Shown here: piece by piece, positions 8,299 through 16,532 of the stretch
Layout of the letters: every line of letters starts with the position of its first letter
How positions within the stretch are numbered: the first letter of the stretch is position 1
Assembly (NCBI GenBank): GCA_035489755.1
Contig: DATGZK010000093.1
Location: 56,336-120,335, forward strand
Direction of reading: 5' to 3'
Origin: UBA9160 sp035489755
GTDB taxonomy: Bacteria > Myxococcota_A > UBA9160
Length of the DNA stretch: 64,000 bases
Position numbers and translations under genes: made by a program
Notes under the pieces: model-generated
Seen by the model: only the letters and a program-made list of their open reading frames with translations
Database searches by the model: none
What the model was told of the DNA's origin: nothing

Positions 8299-10125
8299 TC
8301 AAAAGCCGGCGCTAAATTGGAGGTGGTAGCGAGGGCTATCTGCCTGTGTGGAGGGAGTACTCTCCCGTGGCACCCCGACGAAAATCTGCGCGTTGATGTG
8401 ATCGAAGAGACCTGCGCGAAGCCCGACCCCGTATCCCTGGATGTCCTGCTTTGGCAGCTGGCCCTCTCCCGTACTTAGGGTGTAGAGCACCGCTGCATCG
8501 TAGAAGACGACAAACTGCACGGTCTCCTTCGCGTAGCCGCCGAAGAAATTGTGCAGCGTCGGTGCCCGGATCTCGAACTGTGCACCAATCCCGTTGTCTC
8601 CGAACAGCTCGCTTTGCAGGTAGCCGCGCACGCTATCGACGCCCCCAACCGCAAGCTGCTCGGTTGGAATGAGGGGTTGGGTCGCGACCTGCCCTCGTGT
8701 CCGAACATTGAAGGTCCAGTCGTCTGCGAAACTTTTCTCGGGCTTCGCAAGGGCGATCGGGTGACCGGCGGCCAGGGTTTGCAAGAGCGAAGGAATGCGA
8801 AGCGCATAGTCGAGCGAGAAGCTCCCAATCCCGTAGTTCCCCGTCACGGGATTGTCTGGGTTTACGCCTCCTCGATTCGCTTGGAAGTTCTCCTTTGAAT
8901 CTCCCGGGATGAGTCCCGTCCGATTGAAGCTCACTCCGAGGCGCAGAGACGCGAGGACCTCGTCTCCGATCCACGTCCCGGTGTAGTCGATGCTAAATGG
9001 GAGATAGGTAATCGGCGTCACGATCGACGCGGTCGGCGAGGCGACCGTATTTCGTACGTCTTTGCGGTCCACGCCGATGCTCAGCTGGTGGGTAAAGCCC
9101 TCGAGCTCCGCAAAGGTAGGAAGCCCAATCTGGTAGCGCAGACCCATATTGACGCCGTTGCCAAGAGCGGCGAGGCCTGGCGCCGTCACGAGCCCATTCT
9201 TGGTGTTCGAGTAGACGACATAGTAGAAGAGGGACTGCTGCGGGCTCCACGGCATCGGCGCACGATACGTTCCGCCTACGATCTGGACGTCGCTGAAGTT
9301 CTCGATCGGGGAGAACTGATAGAAGACACTCGCCTCATGCTCGAGGCCCCAGAGGTTCCCGTAGCGGATCTCATTGTTGAGGCGATAGTCGGGCGAGCCA
9401 GGGGTATGCTCGTTGTTAAATGTGACGGTTCCGTGGAGCGGAATGCGATCGTCCACCACGAGGTCGAGATCCACCGTTCCCGGCTCGGAGCCGCTCTTGA
9501 GAACGGGGCGCACCTTGCGATCGGGATTGGAGTTTGCCGCGGTCATGTCCGCTTCAAGGTCCTGGCGGCGGACCATCGCGCCGGGAGTGAGGCTCGGTGT
9601 GAGCTCGCGGACGGACTTGTCGCTAAACCAGCGGACTCCCTCGTTCTGGATGTTCACCGCACCAAGGCGAGCTTCGATCACCTGGAGCCGCACCTGTCCG
9701 GCCTCGATCGTCTGCTGGGGAATCGTGACAGCGACAGTGAGGAATCCGTCGGTATCGTAGGCTTTCTGAAGTGCGTCTCGCGCGGCTTGGACATCGCTAA
9801 TCTTCTTTCCCTCGCCCACATACGGTGCCAGGACTTCATCGACACGGGAGGGTGACAGGAGCGTGTTCCCGACGACCAAAAACTCGCTGATTTTGAATGC
9901 GAGCTGCGCGCCGCCGGGTCCGGTATCGGGAACCATGGGAGCGGGCTTTTCGGCGGGTGCCACCCTCACGGGAGGAACCGGAATATCTTCTTCGTGTATA
10001 GGTGTCCGGGAATAGCGCCGTGCCGCGGATTCGAAGGTCGACGCTCCCGCGTCGTCAAGCGCGCAGCAAGGCCACGCGGCGTGGATGAACGCCGTCGCGA
10101 TGAGAAGGGGGGCAAGGACCCTCAT
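8299..10125 (-). CDS. Two-partner secretion outer-membrane transporter (ShlB/FhaC/HecB)
   Basis: 608 residues from ATG 10125, chosen because it begins a signal peptide (MRVLAPLLIATAFIHAA); upstream codons give no signal. A Pro-rich linker follows, then POTRA_2 (FKISEFLVVGNTLLSPSRVDEVLAPY), a second POTRA-like domain and the 16-strand ShlB barrel. The conserved L6-loop motif is VRGYLQSE near residue 505, and the protein ends LQFSAGF with terminal Phe. It should export the 1,808-residue exoprotein encoded at the head of the same transcription direction. The gap between the two genes (about 6.4 kb, four intervening genes) is unusually large for a TPS pair. Confidence 0.9.
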   Translation of the reverse strand: MRVLAPLLIATAFIHAAWPCCALDDAGASTFESAARRYSRTPIHEEDIPVPPVRVAPAEKPAPMVPDTGPGGAQLAFKISEFLVVGNTLLSPSRVDEVLAPYVGEGKKISDVQAARDALQKAYDTDGFLTVAVTIPQQTIEAGQVRLQVIEARLGAVNIQNEGVRWFSDKSVRELTPSLTPGAMVRRQDLEADMTAANSNPDRKVRPVLKSGSEPGTVDLDLVVDDRIPLHGTVTFNNEHTPGSPDYRLNNEIRYGNLWGLEHEASVFYQFSPIENFSDVQIVGGTYRAPMPWSPQQSLFYYVVYSNTKNGLVTAPGLAALGNGVNMGLRYQIGLPTFAELEGFTHQLSIGVDRKDVRNTVASPTASIVTPITYLPFSIDYTGTWIGDEVLASLRLGVSFNRTGLIPGDSKENFQANRGGVNPDNPVTGNYGIGSFSLDYALRIPSLLQTLAAGHPIALAKPEKSFADDWTFNVRTRGQVATQPLIPTEQLAVGGVDSVRGYLQSELFGDNGIGAQFEIRAPTLHNFFGGYAKETVQFVVFYDAAVLYTLSTGEGQLPKQDIQGYGVGLRAGLFDHINAQIFVGVPRESTPSTQADSPRYHLQFSAGF

Positions 10126-10310
10126 CGCCGCGCAGCCTATCGGGAAGCGGTGGGGAAACGATGCGTTTTGGGTGAGGAAGCCGTTACGGATGCTTTGCAG
10201 ATGCGTGTCGCGACGGTGTTGCTTGGTCCCTTTTCGCGAATCGGTGCGCGGCCTCGAGGGGAAGGCCCGCAACCCAGCCCACGGTGCGTTTCATGCCGTC
10301 GCGGGTCGGG

Positions 10311-12140
10311 TTAAGGACTTGACGGCGGAACCGCCGTACCGCGCTCCGCCATCAATGCGCCTCGAGCCCTCTCGAGGAGTTCGCGGGTGCTGGGATAGTC
10401 CGGATCGAGCTGAAGAACCTTCTCGAGCCACGGCACAGCTTCCCCCACCCGCCCCGCCCGCAGATAGAGGAGGGCAAGGCCGTAATAGGCGGCCGGCCGG
10501 GCGGGGTCGAGGGCGATCGCTTCCTGATACTCCTGCTCTGCGTCTGCGATCCTGCCCTCAAGGCCGGCCAGAAGGCCCGCGTTTAGCGGGGCTTGGTAGA
10601 TCTCGGGGAAGTACTGCTTTGCCGCGCGAAAGTCCCTTTCGGCGGCATCGAAGTTGCCCGCGTGCGCCTCGAATACTCCGAGGCCGTTGTAAGCAGTCGA
10701 ACTACCCCCTGCGACCGCGATGGCATGCTCAAAGAGCGTGCGCTCGTCCTTCCAGACGAGCACCTGGGCTCGCGCCTGCACACTGAGCGCCACGAGCGTC
10801 GCAGCTCCAAACGCGGCGAGCGCTGCCGACGGGATCCGCAGCCAACCGCCCAGCTCGCTCACGCCCCAGACCGCGGCAAAGAAGATCCCGACGAGTGGAA
10901 CGTAGGTGTACCTGTCCGCCATCGCTTGCGTACCCACCTGAAGGAGACCAATCACCGGTAGGAGCGCAATCAAATACCAGAGCCAGCCCGCAAGCACAGA
11001 GGGACTTCGCTGCCTGAGCAGCCAGGCGGCAACCGTCAAAACGATGAGCGCCGCCGCGCAAAGGACGACCGGCCCCGTGCCGATCGGGAGGTGGTAGGGG
11101 TAGTAGACGGCAAGGTTCACCGGAAACGCCGCCTTCTCGAGATACTGCACCAGTGAGACGAGAGCATTGGCCGCTCTCGTTTTTACGTCGAGCTTGCTGC
11201 TCACGGCGCCCCCGAACGACTGGGCGCGGTAGGTGATCAGGCTCGAGGCGAGGGAGAGGCCCAGGAGTGGGAGCTTCTCCACAAGCCGCGGCCTCGCACG
11301 CCGGAGCCACATCCTGGGCTTCGTCCTGCTCTTACCCTGCGAAGGAAATGGCCAAGCAAGGCGCCCGAGAGGCCAGACATCCAGCCAGAGGAGGAGCACG
11401 GGGAGCGTCACCCACATCGGTTTCGCGAGGAGGCTCAACGCAAAAGAGGCGCACAAGAGTCCATAACGAAGAAAGCTCGGACGGCGCGCATAGGCAACGT
11501 AGACTCCGATTGCCGCAAGGCCGAAGAAGGCGCTGAGGACGTCCTTGCGCTCCGCTACCCAGACCACCGACTCCACATGAAGAGGATGGATCGCGAAGAG
11601 CTCCGCGGTGAAAAAGCTCCGCGTCCAAGCCCGTGTCGCCCATCCCAAAATCGCAAAGAGCAGCAGTGCGTTTGCCACATGGAGGGCGATGTTCGTGCGA
11701 TGCAGATACTTTGGGTCTTGCCCGAAAACGCTTGTATCCGCCATGAGGGAAAGCCAGGTGAGCGGGTGCCAGTTCCCCGCTTGAAAGGTGGTGAAGGCCC
11801 AGCGCACGCCCTCCTCCGTGAGGCCGCGCTGCACGAGGGGGACCTCTGTCACATAAAGGCTGTCGTCATAGTCGACGAGTCCGAAATCGCGGGCGGGCGC
11901 GAAGATCGCGAGGGTAGAGACGAGCAGCATGAGTGCAGCCAGTGCGCGTGCCCACGGCAGCTCGCCCCGTCGTGCTGTGGGTGAGGCGACAGAGGCAACT
12001 CCGGAGCTCTTTCTCGAATCGGCTCGTTTCCGCGGCAATGCGGCTCCCAGCCTTCTTTCTTCTCGTTCTTCTTTCTTCTCGTTCGAAGAGCGAGTGGGAT
12101 GGACGACGGTTACGCAGGATCCTACGGCAGGGAAAAGCAT
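10311..12140 (-). CDS. Multi-spanning membrane protein with TPR tail, TMTC/GT-C glycosyltransferase-like
   Basis: 609 residues. A basic, probably cytoplasmic N-terminus is followed by about ten TM helices and a periplasmic C-terminal TPR block (repeats around residues 455-600). The first extracytoplasmic loop carries an acidic YDD motif, as in GT-C enzymes using lipid-linked sugars. NWHPLTWLSLMAD, HRTNIALHVANALLLF and HPLHVESVVWVAERKDVLS are hallmark motifs of the TMTC/DUF1736-type proteins linked to protein O-mannosylation in eukaryotes. In this locus it could glycosylate the TPS exoprotein or the PEP-CTERM proteins; substrate and activity are inferences. The assigned ATG has no clear Shine-Dalgarno, so the true start may differ. 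Confidence 0.82.
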   Translation of the reverse strand: MLFPAVGSCVTVVHPTRSSNEKKEEREERRLGAALPRKRADSRKSSGVASVASPTARRGELPWARALAALMLLVSTLAIFAPARDFGLVDYDDSLYVTEVPLVQRGLTEEGVRWAFTTFQAGNWHPLTWLSLMADTSVFGQDPKYLHRTNIALHVANALLLFAILGWATRAWTRSFFTAELFAIHPLHVESVVWVAERKDVLSAFFGLAAIGVYVAYARRPSFLRYGLLCASFALSLLAKPMWVTLPVLLLWLDVWPLGRLAWPFPSQGKSRTKPRMWLRRARPRLVEKLPLLGLSLASSLITYRAQSFGGAVSSKLDVKTRAANALVSLVQYLEKAAFPVNLAVYYPYHLPIGTGPVVLCAAALIVLTVAAWLLRQRSPSVLAGWLWYLIALLPVIGLLQVGTQAMADRYTYVPLVGIFFAAVWGVSELGGWLRIPSAALAAFGAATLVALSVQARAQVLVWKDERTLFEHAIAVAGGSSTAYNGLGVFEAHAGNFDAAERDFRAAKQYFPEIYQAPLNAGLLAGLEGRIADAEQEYQEAIALDPARPAAYYGLALLYLRAGRVGEAVPWLEKVLQLDPDYPSTRELLERARGALMAERGTAVPPSSP

Positions 12141-12296
12141 CTTCTATCCGGGTTCCGAGGCCAATGGAATCGAGCAGACAAGACGGACACTCACGCGCAG
12201 GGCGGAACGGACTCGGTCCCCGCGTTAGCCGCGAGGACCGAGCACGGACAGACCCCTCTTGAATGCGACGTGTACAAGCTCGCGCTGCGAGCCGGG

Positions 12297-13106
12297 CTAG
12301 GATTCGCGGCGCCGCTTCCCTATGCCGACAAGGCCTGCAAGACCCGCAGCGACGAGCAGCAGGGTCCCGGGCTCCGGCACGGCACTGAACGTGATCTGGA
12401 CTTGGCTGCCGTCGCCCGCGGAGTTCCCATCCACCTTGAGCATCCCGATCTGCACGGTTGACGAGGTTTGGACCCCCGTCCGTGTGCCCGTCCAAAGGTC
12501 CAAAGTCTGGCCATTGCCCGAGAGCGTAGACGCCGTCGAGAAGGGAAGCAGGTTGTTGATCTTATTCGTCCCAAGCCCGATGACGTTCGTGTACGACGAG
12601 GGAACCGATGTCGGGATCGCAAGCTCCGTCGCGTTGTTGATGATCACGCCACCGGTTCCGGCGGCCGGGAAACCGTTCAGATTGCGCAGCCAGCCGGTCG
12701 AAGATCCATCGTCGAGGGCAGCCTGTGACGGCGGGATCTTCGTCACGTAGGCGGACAACTGGTTATCGAAAATGAGCGGATTCACTGTGGGATCCGTGGT
12801 GAAGGTAACCTGCCTTCCTGCAGTGCCGGTGAAGGGGGCATTCGCTTCAAAGGCCGTAAAGGTCCCGCCAAGGGCACCTGTCGCGCCGAAGTTTGCAGGC
12901 GTCCCGAACGTGGCCGCATGGCCAGTCGTCAGACTCGAAAGGGCGCCCAGGTCCACGACAAGCTCGGTTCCGCTGTTCACAAAGACTCCGACCAAGTCCC
13001 CGGAGCTATAGGTGAGGGCGCTTGCTCCGCCCGCAATCAAAAGGGAGAGGGCGCCGCCCACGGCGAACTCTGCGACTCGGCGAGTTCGGCATCGCTTCAG
13101 ATTCAT
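12297..13106 (-). CDS. PEP-CTERM sorted surface protein, copy 1
   Basis: 269 residues with GGAGGAA before ATG 13106. Signal peptide at about 1-30 (cleavage near GGASA). The mature part is a Gly/Thr/Asn-rich secreted domain. The C-terminus has the full exosortase sorting signal: VPEPGT, a hydrophobic helix and a basic tail (GKRRRES). Exosortase should cut at the PEP motif and attach the protein to the surface or release it. It is nearly the same protein as the copy at 15386-16204 (both start the mature region with LTY-SGDL and share FVNSGTELVVDLG), with differences concentrated in the signal and the last third. No exosortase is encoded in this window, so sorting depends on a gene elsewhere. 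Confidence 0.9.
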   Translation of the reverse strand: MNLKRCRTRRVAEFAVGGALSLLIAGGASALTYSSGDLVGVFVNSGTELVVDLGALSSLTTGHAATFGTPANFGATGALGGTFTAFEANAPFTGTAGRQVTFTTDPTVNPLIFDNQLSAYVTKIPPSQAALDDGSSTGWLRNLNGFPAAGTGGVIINNATELAIPTSVPSSYTNVIGLGTNKINNLLPFSTASTLSGNGQTLDLWTGTRTGVQTSSTVQIGMLKVDGNSAGDGSQVQITFSAVPEPGTLLLVAAGLAGLVGIGKRRRES

Positions 13107-13277
13107 CGGTTCGCTTCCTCCAGTTTTTTAGGTCGTTCGCGGAAACTTCCTGCGATCGGGGCACGAGGCGTCTGCCCTCGCTTGGCTCGTCAGCTTCCGC
13201 AGCCTGGTATGCCCCGCAGCGGTCCCGAGCGACTCGAAGGGAAGGCATCGAGCCTGCCTTGCGTGTCGTTCTACGAA

Positions 13278-13327
13278 GAGGTGGTTGTGAGATGGGCTTC
13301 GTCGCGCGCCTCACAGAAACGCCATGC
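13278..13327. repeat. 50-base segment shared with 16431-16480 (copy A)
   Basis: An ungapped by-eye alignment with 16431-16480 gives about two thirds identical positions, with fully conserved blocks GAGGTGG, TCGTCGCG, CTCAC, AAACG and CATG. It lies about 170 bases upstream of PEP-CTERM copy 1; copy B lies about 230 bases upstream of copy 2. It is either a shared regulatory element or residue of the duplication that produced the two genes. Confidence 0.5.
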
Positions 13328-13520
13328 AAATTGTCGGAGCTTGTCCCGAGGCTGCTGGGTCCGGGCCCCGATGGGCCGGTCCCTGCCTGTTGAACTCGGG
13401 CGAAGCGGGGCTCGAGACGCCGACCTTCGGGAAGATCTCCACGAGGGACGCTCGGGGTGAGCCGACCCTGGCACGCTTTCTTGCGTAGTTTGGACTCGAT
13501 GCGGCGGGCAAAAAAGAAAG

Positions 13521-13553
13521 GGCCCGGCCTTCGTATTGCGCGAAGGCCGGGCC
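13521..13553 (-). terminator. Rho-independent terminator of the PstS-like gene
   Basis: A perfect 13-base inverted repeat (GGCCCGGCCTTCG, loop of 7, CGAAGGCCGGGCC) starts 25 bases past the stop at 13578. Read leftward it is followed by the T-rich run CTTTCTTTTTTG. This is the strongest terminator in the window and it splits the locus into at least two transcripts. Confidence 0.9.
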
Positions 13554-13577
13554 ATTCTCCTCAGCGAAAAATTTGTC

Positions 13578-15311
13578 CTACGGTGCCAGAGGTGCCTTGG
13601 GCACGTTGGAGTCACAGTTTGCAGACTGGAACTGAGTGAAGTACTCACCGGAAGTCCGGCTCTTGATGAACGCGAGGCCCGTCGTGCCGTCGCCGGCGGG
13701 AATGAAGTCCGGAGAGTTCGAGGTATTAAAGACTGTGACGTTCGAAAGTGCGTGCTGCTGCGCGTTGACGAAGCTCCCCGGGTCGACCGCCGCGCCCACA
13801 CCGGCCGTCGACGGTCCCCAGTAGGGGTAGTTTCCGCACTTCACCAGATTCTGCAGCTGATCCGCCGTATACGCGTCTGGATCGATGCCGAAAACCGGTA
13901 CGCTGTAGAACGCGTTCGTCGCGCTCTTCGTGCTGGCATTGATGTAGCCGATCTGCCCAGTAAGGCCTGAGCCAATCCCGGTGCCTGCTACGCAGTTCGT
14001 CTCATTCCCAGAACCATTTGAGAGGACGAAGTTCTTGTTGGTAACGACGTCCGATGCCCCGCCTTCGACGATCTGGTCACAGGCTTGCGTTCCGTTGGTG
14101 GCACCCATCGCGTGCTCACCGTTCTTCTGCAACATGAAGGTGTTGCGGAAGGTCTCACGGGTGCCCGAGCCGTCTTCCCGGAAGCAAACCGTGATCTTGG
14201 CAGCCGTATCGCCGATCACTTGCCCGCCCACGTCCTTCCAGGAGCAGGCGTCCGTGCCGCCATTCGCCTGACCGAAGAGGCCTTGGATTTGCGCGATGTT
14301 AAGAGAGACCTTGTTCGTGCTGTCCGACCCGAAGAACGAACCTGAGGGACGAACGTTGGTGCTCACAATGAGCTTGAAGATCTGCGCGCCAATCGCCGTC
14401 TGGTGATCCATCGTGAGTGAATTGAGCGAGGCATCCGCGTAGTCCTGCGGCGGGACGTCCGTGAGGCCGTAGGTGCAATTCTCAGCGCGGTTCGATGTCT
14501 CCGTCGCGCCGATCGTTGCCCAGCCCCCCGCGCGGCCGTCCAGGAGGGGAGATGGGGTCGTCGGAAAGCCGATCTGTCCGTCGTCGTTTGCATCGATGTC
14601 CACGACGCAAAGCTCAACCGCGCCGGTTGTCGTCGGCTGACTGGCGGCCGGCAGAAGTCCCACGAACGTCGAGAGGCCCGTGCTGCACGACTCAAGCGCA
14701 GCGCGGGGCAGGGTCGTAAGGTCATAGGTCGGGCCGGCGCCGGACGGACCCCCGGACTGACCGGGCCACTGGGTCGGGATGCCGACGCCATTGCCTGGTC
14801 CGTTCACTCCCAGCGCATTCCCGTTTCCCGGGTCGTCCGAGTCGCCGAGGATTCCGTCGGAACCGGAAATTCCGAGGAAGCCAGTCGCTTGCTTCGGAGT
14901 CGAGGTGCAGAGCACGCCCTGATCCGACCCGTTCGCCGAGATGTAGTAGCGGGCAAACCCGCCGCTCGGCGTCCCGAGGTTCGACACGCTGCAGCTCGCT
15001 CCGCAGTTTCGCATCGTGCCCTCGATCACCATGAAGTTTTGCAGCTGGCTGATGGGCGCGGACACCGGCAGGCCTGCCGCACCGGCGCAGGCGTTCGTGG
15101 TCCCCATCTTGTTACCCGTCGCGCAAGAGCGATAAACCTTCGATACGCTCGTCATCGAAGCGAGGGCTGCAAGCACCTGGGTTTGAAAGGAAGCCGTAGA
15201 GCCGCCCGAGCGAAACTCCTGGGCGGTCGCCAGCGAGGGTGCGAACGCGAGACCAGAAAGGCCCAGCGCGCACGCTGCCGAAAGAGCAAGCATCTTCCGG
15301 ATGAACATCAT
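13578..15311 (-). CDS. PstS-like substrate-binding domain protein, secreted
   Basis: 577 residues starting at tandem ATGs (15311/15308) after GGAG; the frame further upstream is only a shadow of the neighbouring PEP-CTERM gene. The signal is MLALSAACALGLSGLAFAPS, probably cleaved after ATA. The fold is suggested by PstS-type motifs: an FxSGGSTAS-like ligand loop near the mature N-terminus (EFRSGGSTASFQ), IQGLFGQANGG..CSWKDVGG, and CFREDGSGTRETF matching the phosphate-binding RxDGSGT loop. Length is well above the usual 320-350 because of Gly/Asn/Asp-rich inserts, one with a Ca-loop-like DANDDGQI. No PstCAB genes are nearby, so it is more likely an extracellular scavenger, sensor or phosphatase-like protein than an ABC component. 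Six or more Cys suggest disulfides. Confidence 0.75.
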   Translation of the reverse strand: MMFIRKMLALSAACALGLSGLAFAPSLATAQEFRSGGSTASFQTQVLAALASMTSVSKVYRSCATGNKMGTTNACAGAAGLPVSAPISQLQNFMVIEGTMRNCGASCSVSNLGTPSGGFARYYISANGSDQGVLCTSTPKQATGFLGISGSDGILGDSDDPGNGNALGVNGPGNGVGIPTQWPGQSGGPSGAGPTYDLTTLPRAALESCSTGLSTFVGLLPAASQPTTTGAVELCVVDIDANDDGQIGFPTTPSPLLDGRAGGWATIGATETSNRAENCTYGLTDVPPQDYADASLNSLTMDHQTAIGAQIFKLIVSTNVRPSGSFFGSDSTNKVSLNIAQIQGLFGQANGGTDACSWKDVGGQVIGDTAAKITVCFREDGSGTRETFRNTFMLQKNGEHAMGATNGTQACDQIVEGGASDVVTNKNFVLSNGSGNETNCVAGTGIGSGLTGQIGYINASTKSATNAFYSVPVFGIDPDAYTADQLQNLVKCGNYPYWGPSTAGVGAAVDPGSFVNAQQHALSNVTVFNTSNSPDFIPAGDGTTGLAFIKSRTSGEYFTQFQSANCDSNVPKAPLAP

Positions 15312-15385
15312 TTGGAGGGTCTCCAGTCGTAAGGGTGGTTGGACTTCACGAGTTGCGTTTGCGATCCGATGCACGAGCGCCCCGG

Positions 15386-16204
15386 CTACGCCGTACGACG
15401 CCCCCGACCGGCCCACACAAGGCCGGCTAGACCAGAAGCAACGAGCAAGATCGTGCCCGGCTCCGGCACGGCATTGAACGTGATCTGGACCTGGCTGCCA
15501 TTGCCCGCCGAGTTCCCGGAGACAAGGAGCGTCCCGATCAGCGCGGTCGACGAGGTGGTGACCGCCGTTCGGGTGCCCGTCCAAAGGTCCACGGTCTGGC
15601 CGTTGCCCGAGAGCGTTGCCGCGGTCGAGAAGGGAAGCAGGTTGTTGATCTGGTTCGTCCCAAGCCCGATGACGTTTGTGTACGACGAGGTAAGTGACGT
15701 GGGGATCGCAAGTTCCGTCGCGTTGTTGATGATCACCCCACCCACTCCCGCGGCCGGGAAGCCGTTCAGATTCCGCAGCCAGCCGGTCGCGGACCCGTCG
15801 TCGAGGGCAGACTGTGCCGCCGGGATCTTCGTCACGTAGGGGGACAACTGGTTATCGAAAGAGGGCGGATTCACGGTCGGATCGGTGGCGAAGGTAACGC
15901 TCCGTCCTGCCGTACCGGTGAAGGGGGAATTCGCCTCGAAGGCCGTAAAGATCCCGCCAAGGGCACCCGCCGCGCCGAAGTTTGCAGGCGTCCCGAACGT
16001 GATCGGACTGCCACTCGTCAGACTCGCAAGGTGGCCGAGGTCCACGACGAGCTCAGTTCCGCTGTTTACGAAAACGGCGATGAGGTCCCCGGAGGCATAG
16101 GTCAAAGCGTGCGCGGTGCCGGCGCTCGCAGCCGCGAGAATCACGCCCAAAGCAGCAGCAGCGGCCCGCCGAACGCCACGGGTCCGATTGCGATTCAGGT
16201 TCAT
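15386..16204 (-). CDS. PEP-CTERM sorted surface protein, copy 2
   Basis: 272 residues. The strong GGAAGGAG before ATG 16204 fixes the start, although the frame is open 380 bases upstream. Signal peptide (AAAAALGVILAAASAGTAHA), a mature domain almost identical to copy 1 at 12297-13106, and a sorting signal of VPEPGT, a hydrophobic helix and GRGRRTA. A 7-base-stem hairpin (CCGTCCA/TGGACGG, 16235-16253) sits in its leader. The two paralogs bracket the PstS-like gene, suggesting tandem duplication around it or co-functioning of the three products at the surface. Confidence 0.9.
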   Translation of the reverse strand: MNLNRNRTRGVRRAAAAALGVILAAASAGTAHALTYASGDLIAVFVNSGTELVVDLGHLASLTSGSPITFGTPANFGAAGALGGIFTAFEANSPFTGTAGRSVTFATDPTVNPPSFDNQLSPYVTKIPAAQSALDDGSATGWLRNLNGFPAAGVGGVIINNATELAIPTSLTSSYTNVIGLGTNQINNLLPFSTAATLSGNGQTVDLWTGTRTAVTTSSTALIGTLLVSGNSAGNGSQVQITFNAVPEPGTILLVASGLAGLVWAGRGRRTA

Positions 16205-16532
16205 GCTTCCACTCCTTCCCATGAGAGATACGAACCGTCCAGCTCTTGGACGGCGCGATCCTATGGGAAGGCCGCTCGAGCCACTTCCGTTCTTCTGCCA
16301 CGACGCAGCGTTCTGCGGACACCAGATGAAGACTTTCCTGTGTCGAGGCAAGAACGCACACCCCATGCATGTGGTAGGTCGACACTTCGCCATCGGCCCC
16401 CGAGCGCAATCCACTCTTTTTTCTGAATGAGAGGTGGCCGCTACGAGCCCCTCGTCGCGAGGCTCACGCAAACGGCATGGGAAGGCCATGCAATTCGGTG
16501 TGAGGGGAAGCGGGGCGGACGACCGTGCAGCG
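16205..16532. other. Intergenic region between TPS exoprotein and PEP-CTERM copy 2 (328 bases)
   Basis: No gene seen. It contains the leader hairpin of copy 2 (16235-16253), the second copy of the 50-base segment (16431-16480), and an overlapping inverted repeat GCATGG-5-CCATGC (16475-16491) just past the exoprotein stop. The repeat lacks a T-run and is not a clear terminator. Confidence 0.6.
16431..16480. repeat. 50-base segment shared with 13278-13327 (copy B)
   Basis: Partner of the segment upstream of PEP-CTERM copy 1. Conserved blocks are GAGGTGG, TCGTCGCG, CTCAC, AAACG and CATG. Here it lies between the exoprotein stop and PEP-CTERM copy 2, and its end overlaps the inverted repeat GCATGG-5-CCATGC. 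Confidence 0.5.

Larger units (their letters stand above)
13107..13577. other. Intergenic region upstream of PEP-CTERM copy 1 (471 bases)
   Basis: No convincing gene. It holds the terminator of the PstS-like gene at its right end (13521-13553), a 50-base segment resembling one upstream of the second PEP-CTERM gene (13278-13327), and the Shine-Dalgarno of copy 1 at its left end. Promoter elements for copy 1 are expected here but no confident -35/-10 pair was seen. Confidence 0.6.

Noticed and set aside
11866..12495. Frames upstream of PEP-CTERM and PstS-like genes with mutually similar proteins (also the 5' part of the frame at 15312-15584)
   Set aside because: The similarity is the alternate-frame reading of the duplicated PEP-CTERM genes, not a new protein family.
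13469..13484. Sigma-54-like TGGCACG..TTGC on the + strand
   Set aside because: Eleven instead of ten bases between GG and GC, and it points away from the nearest genes.
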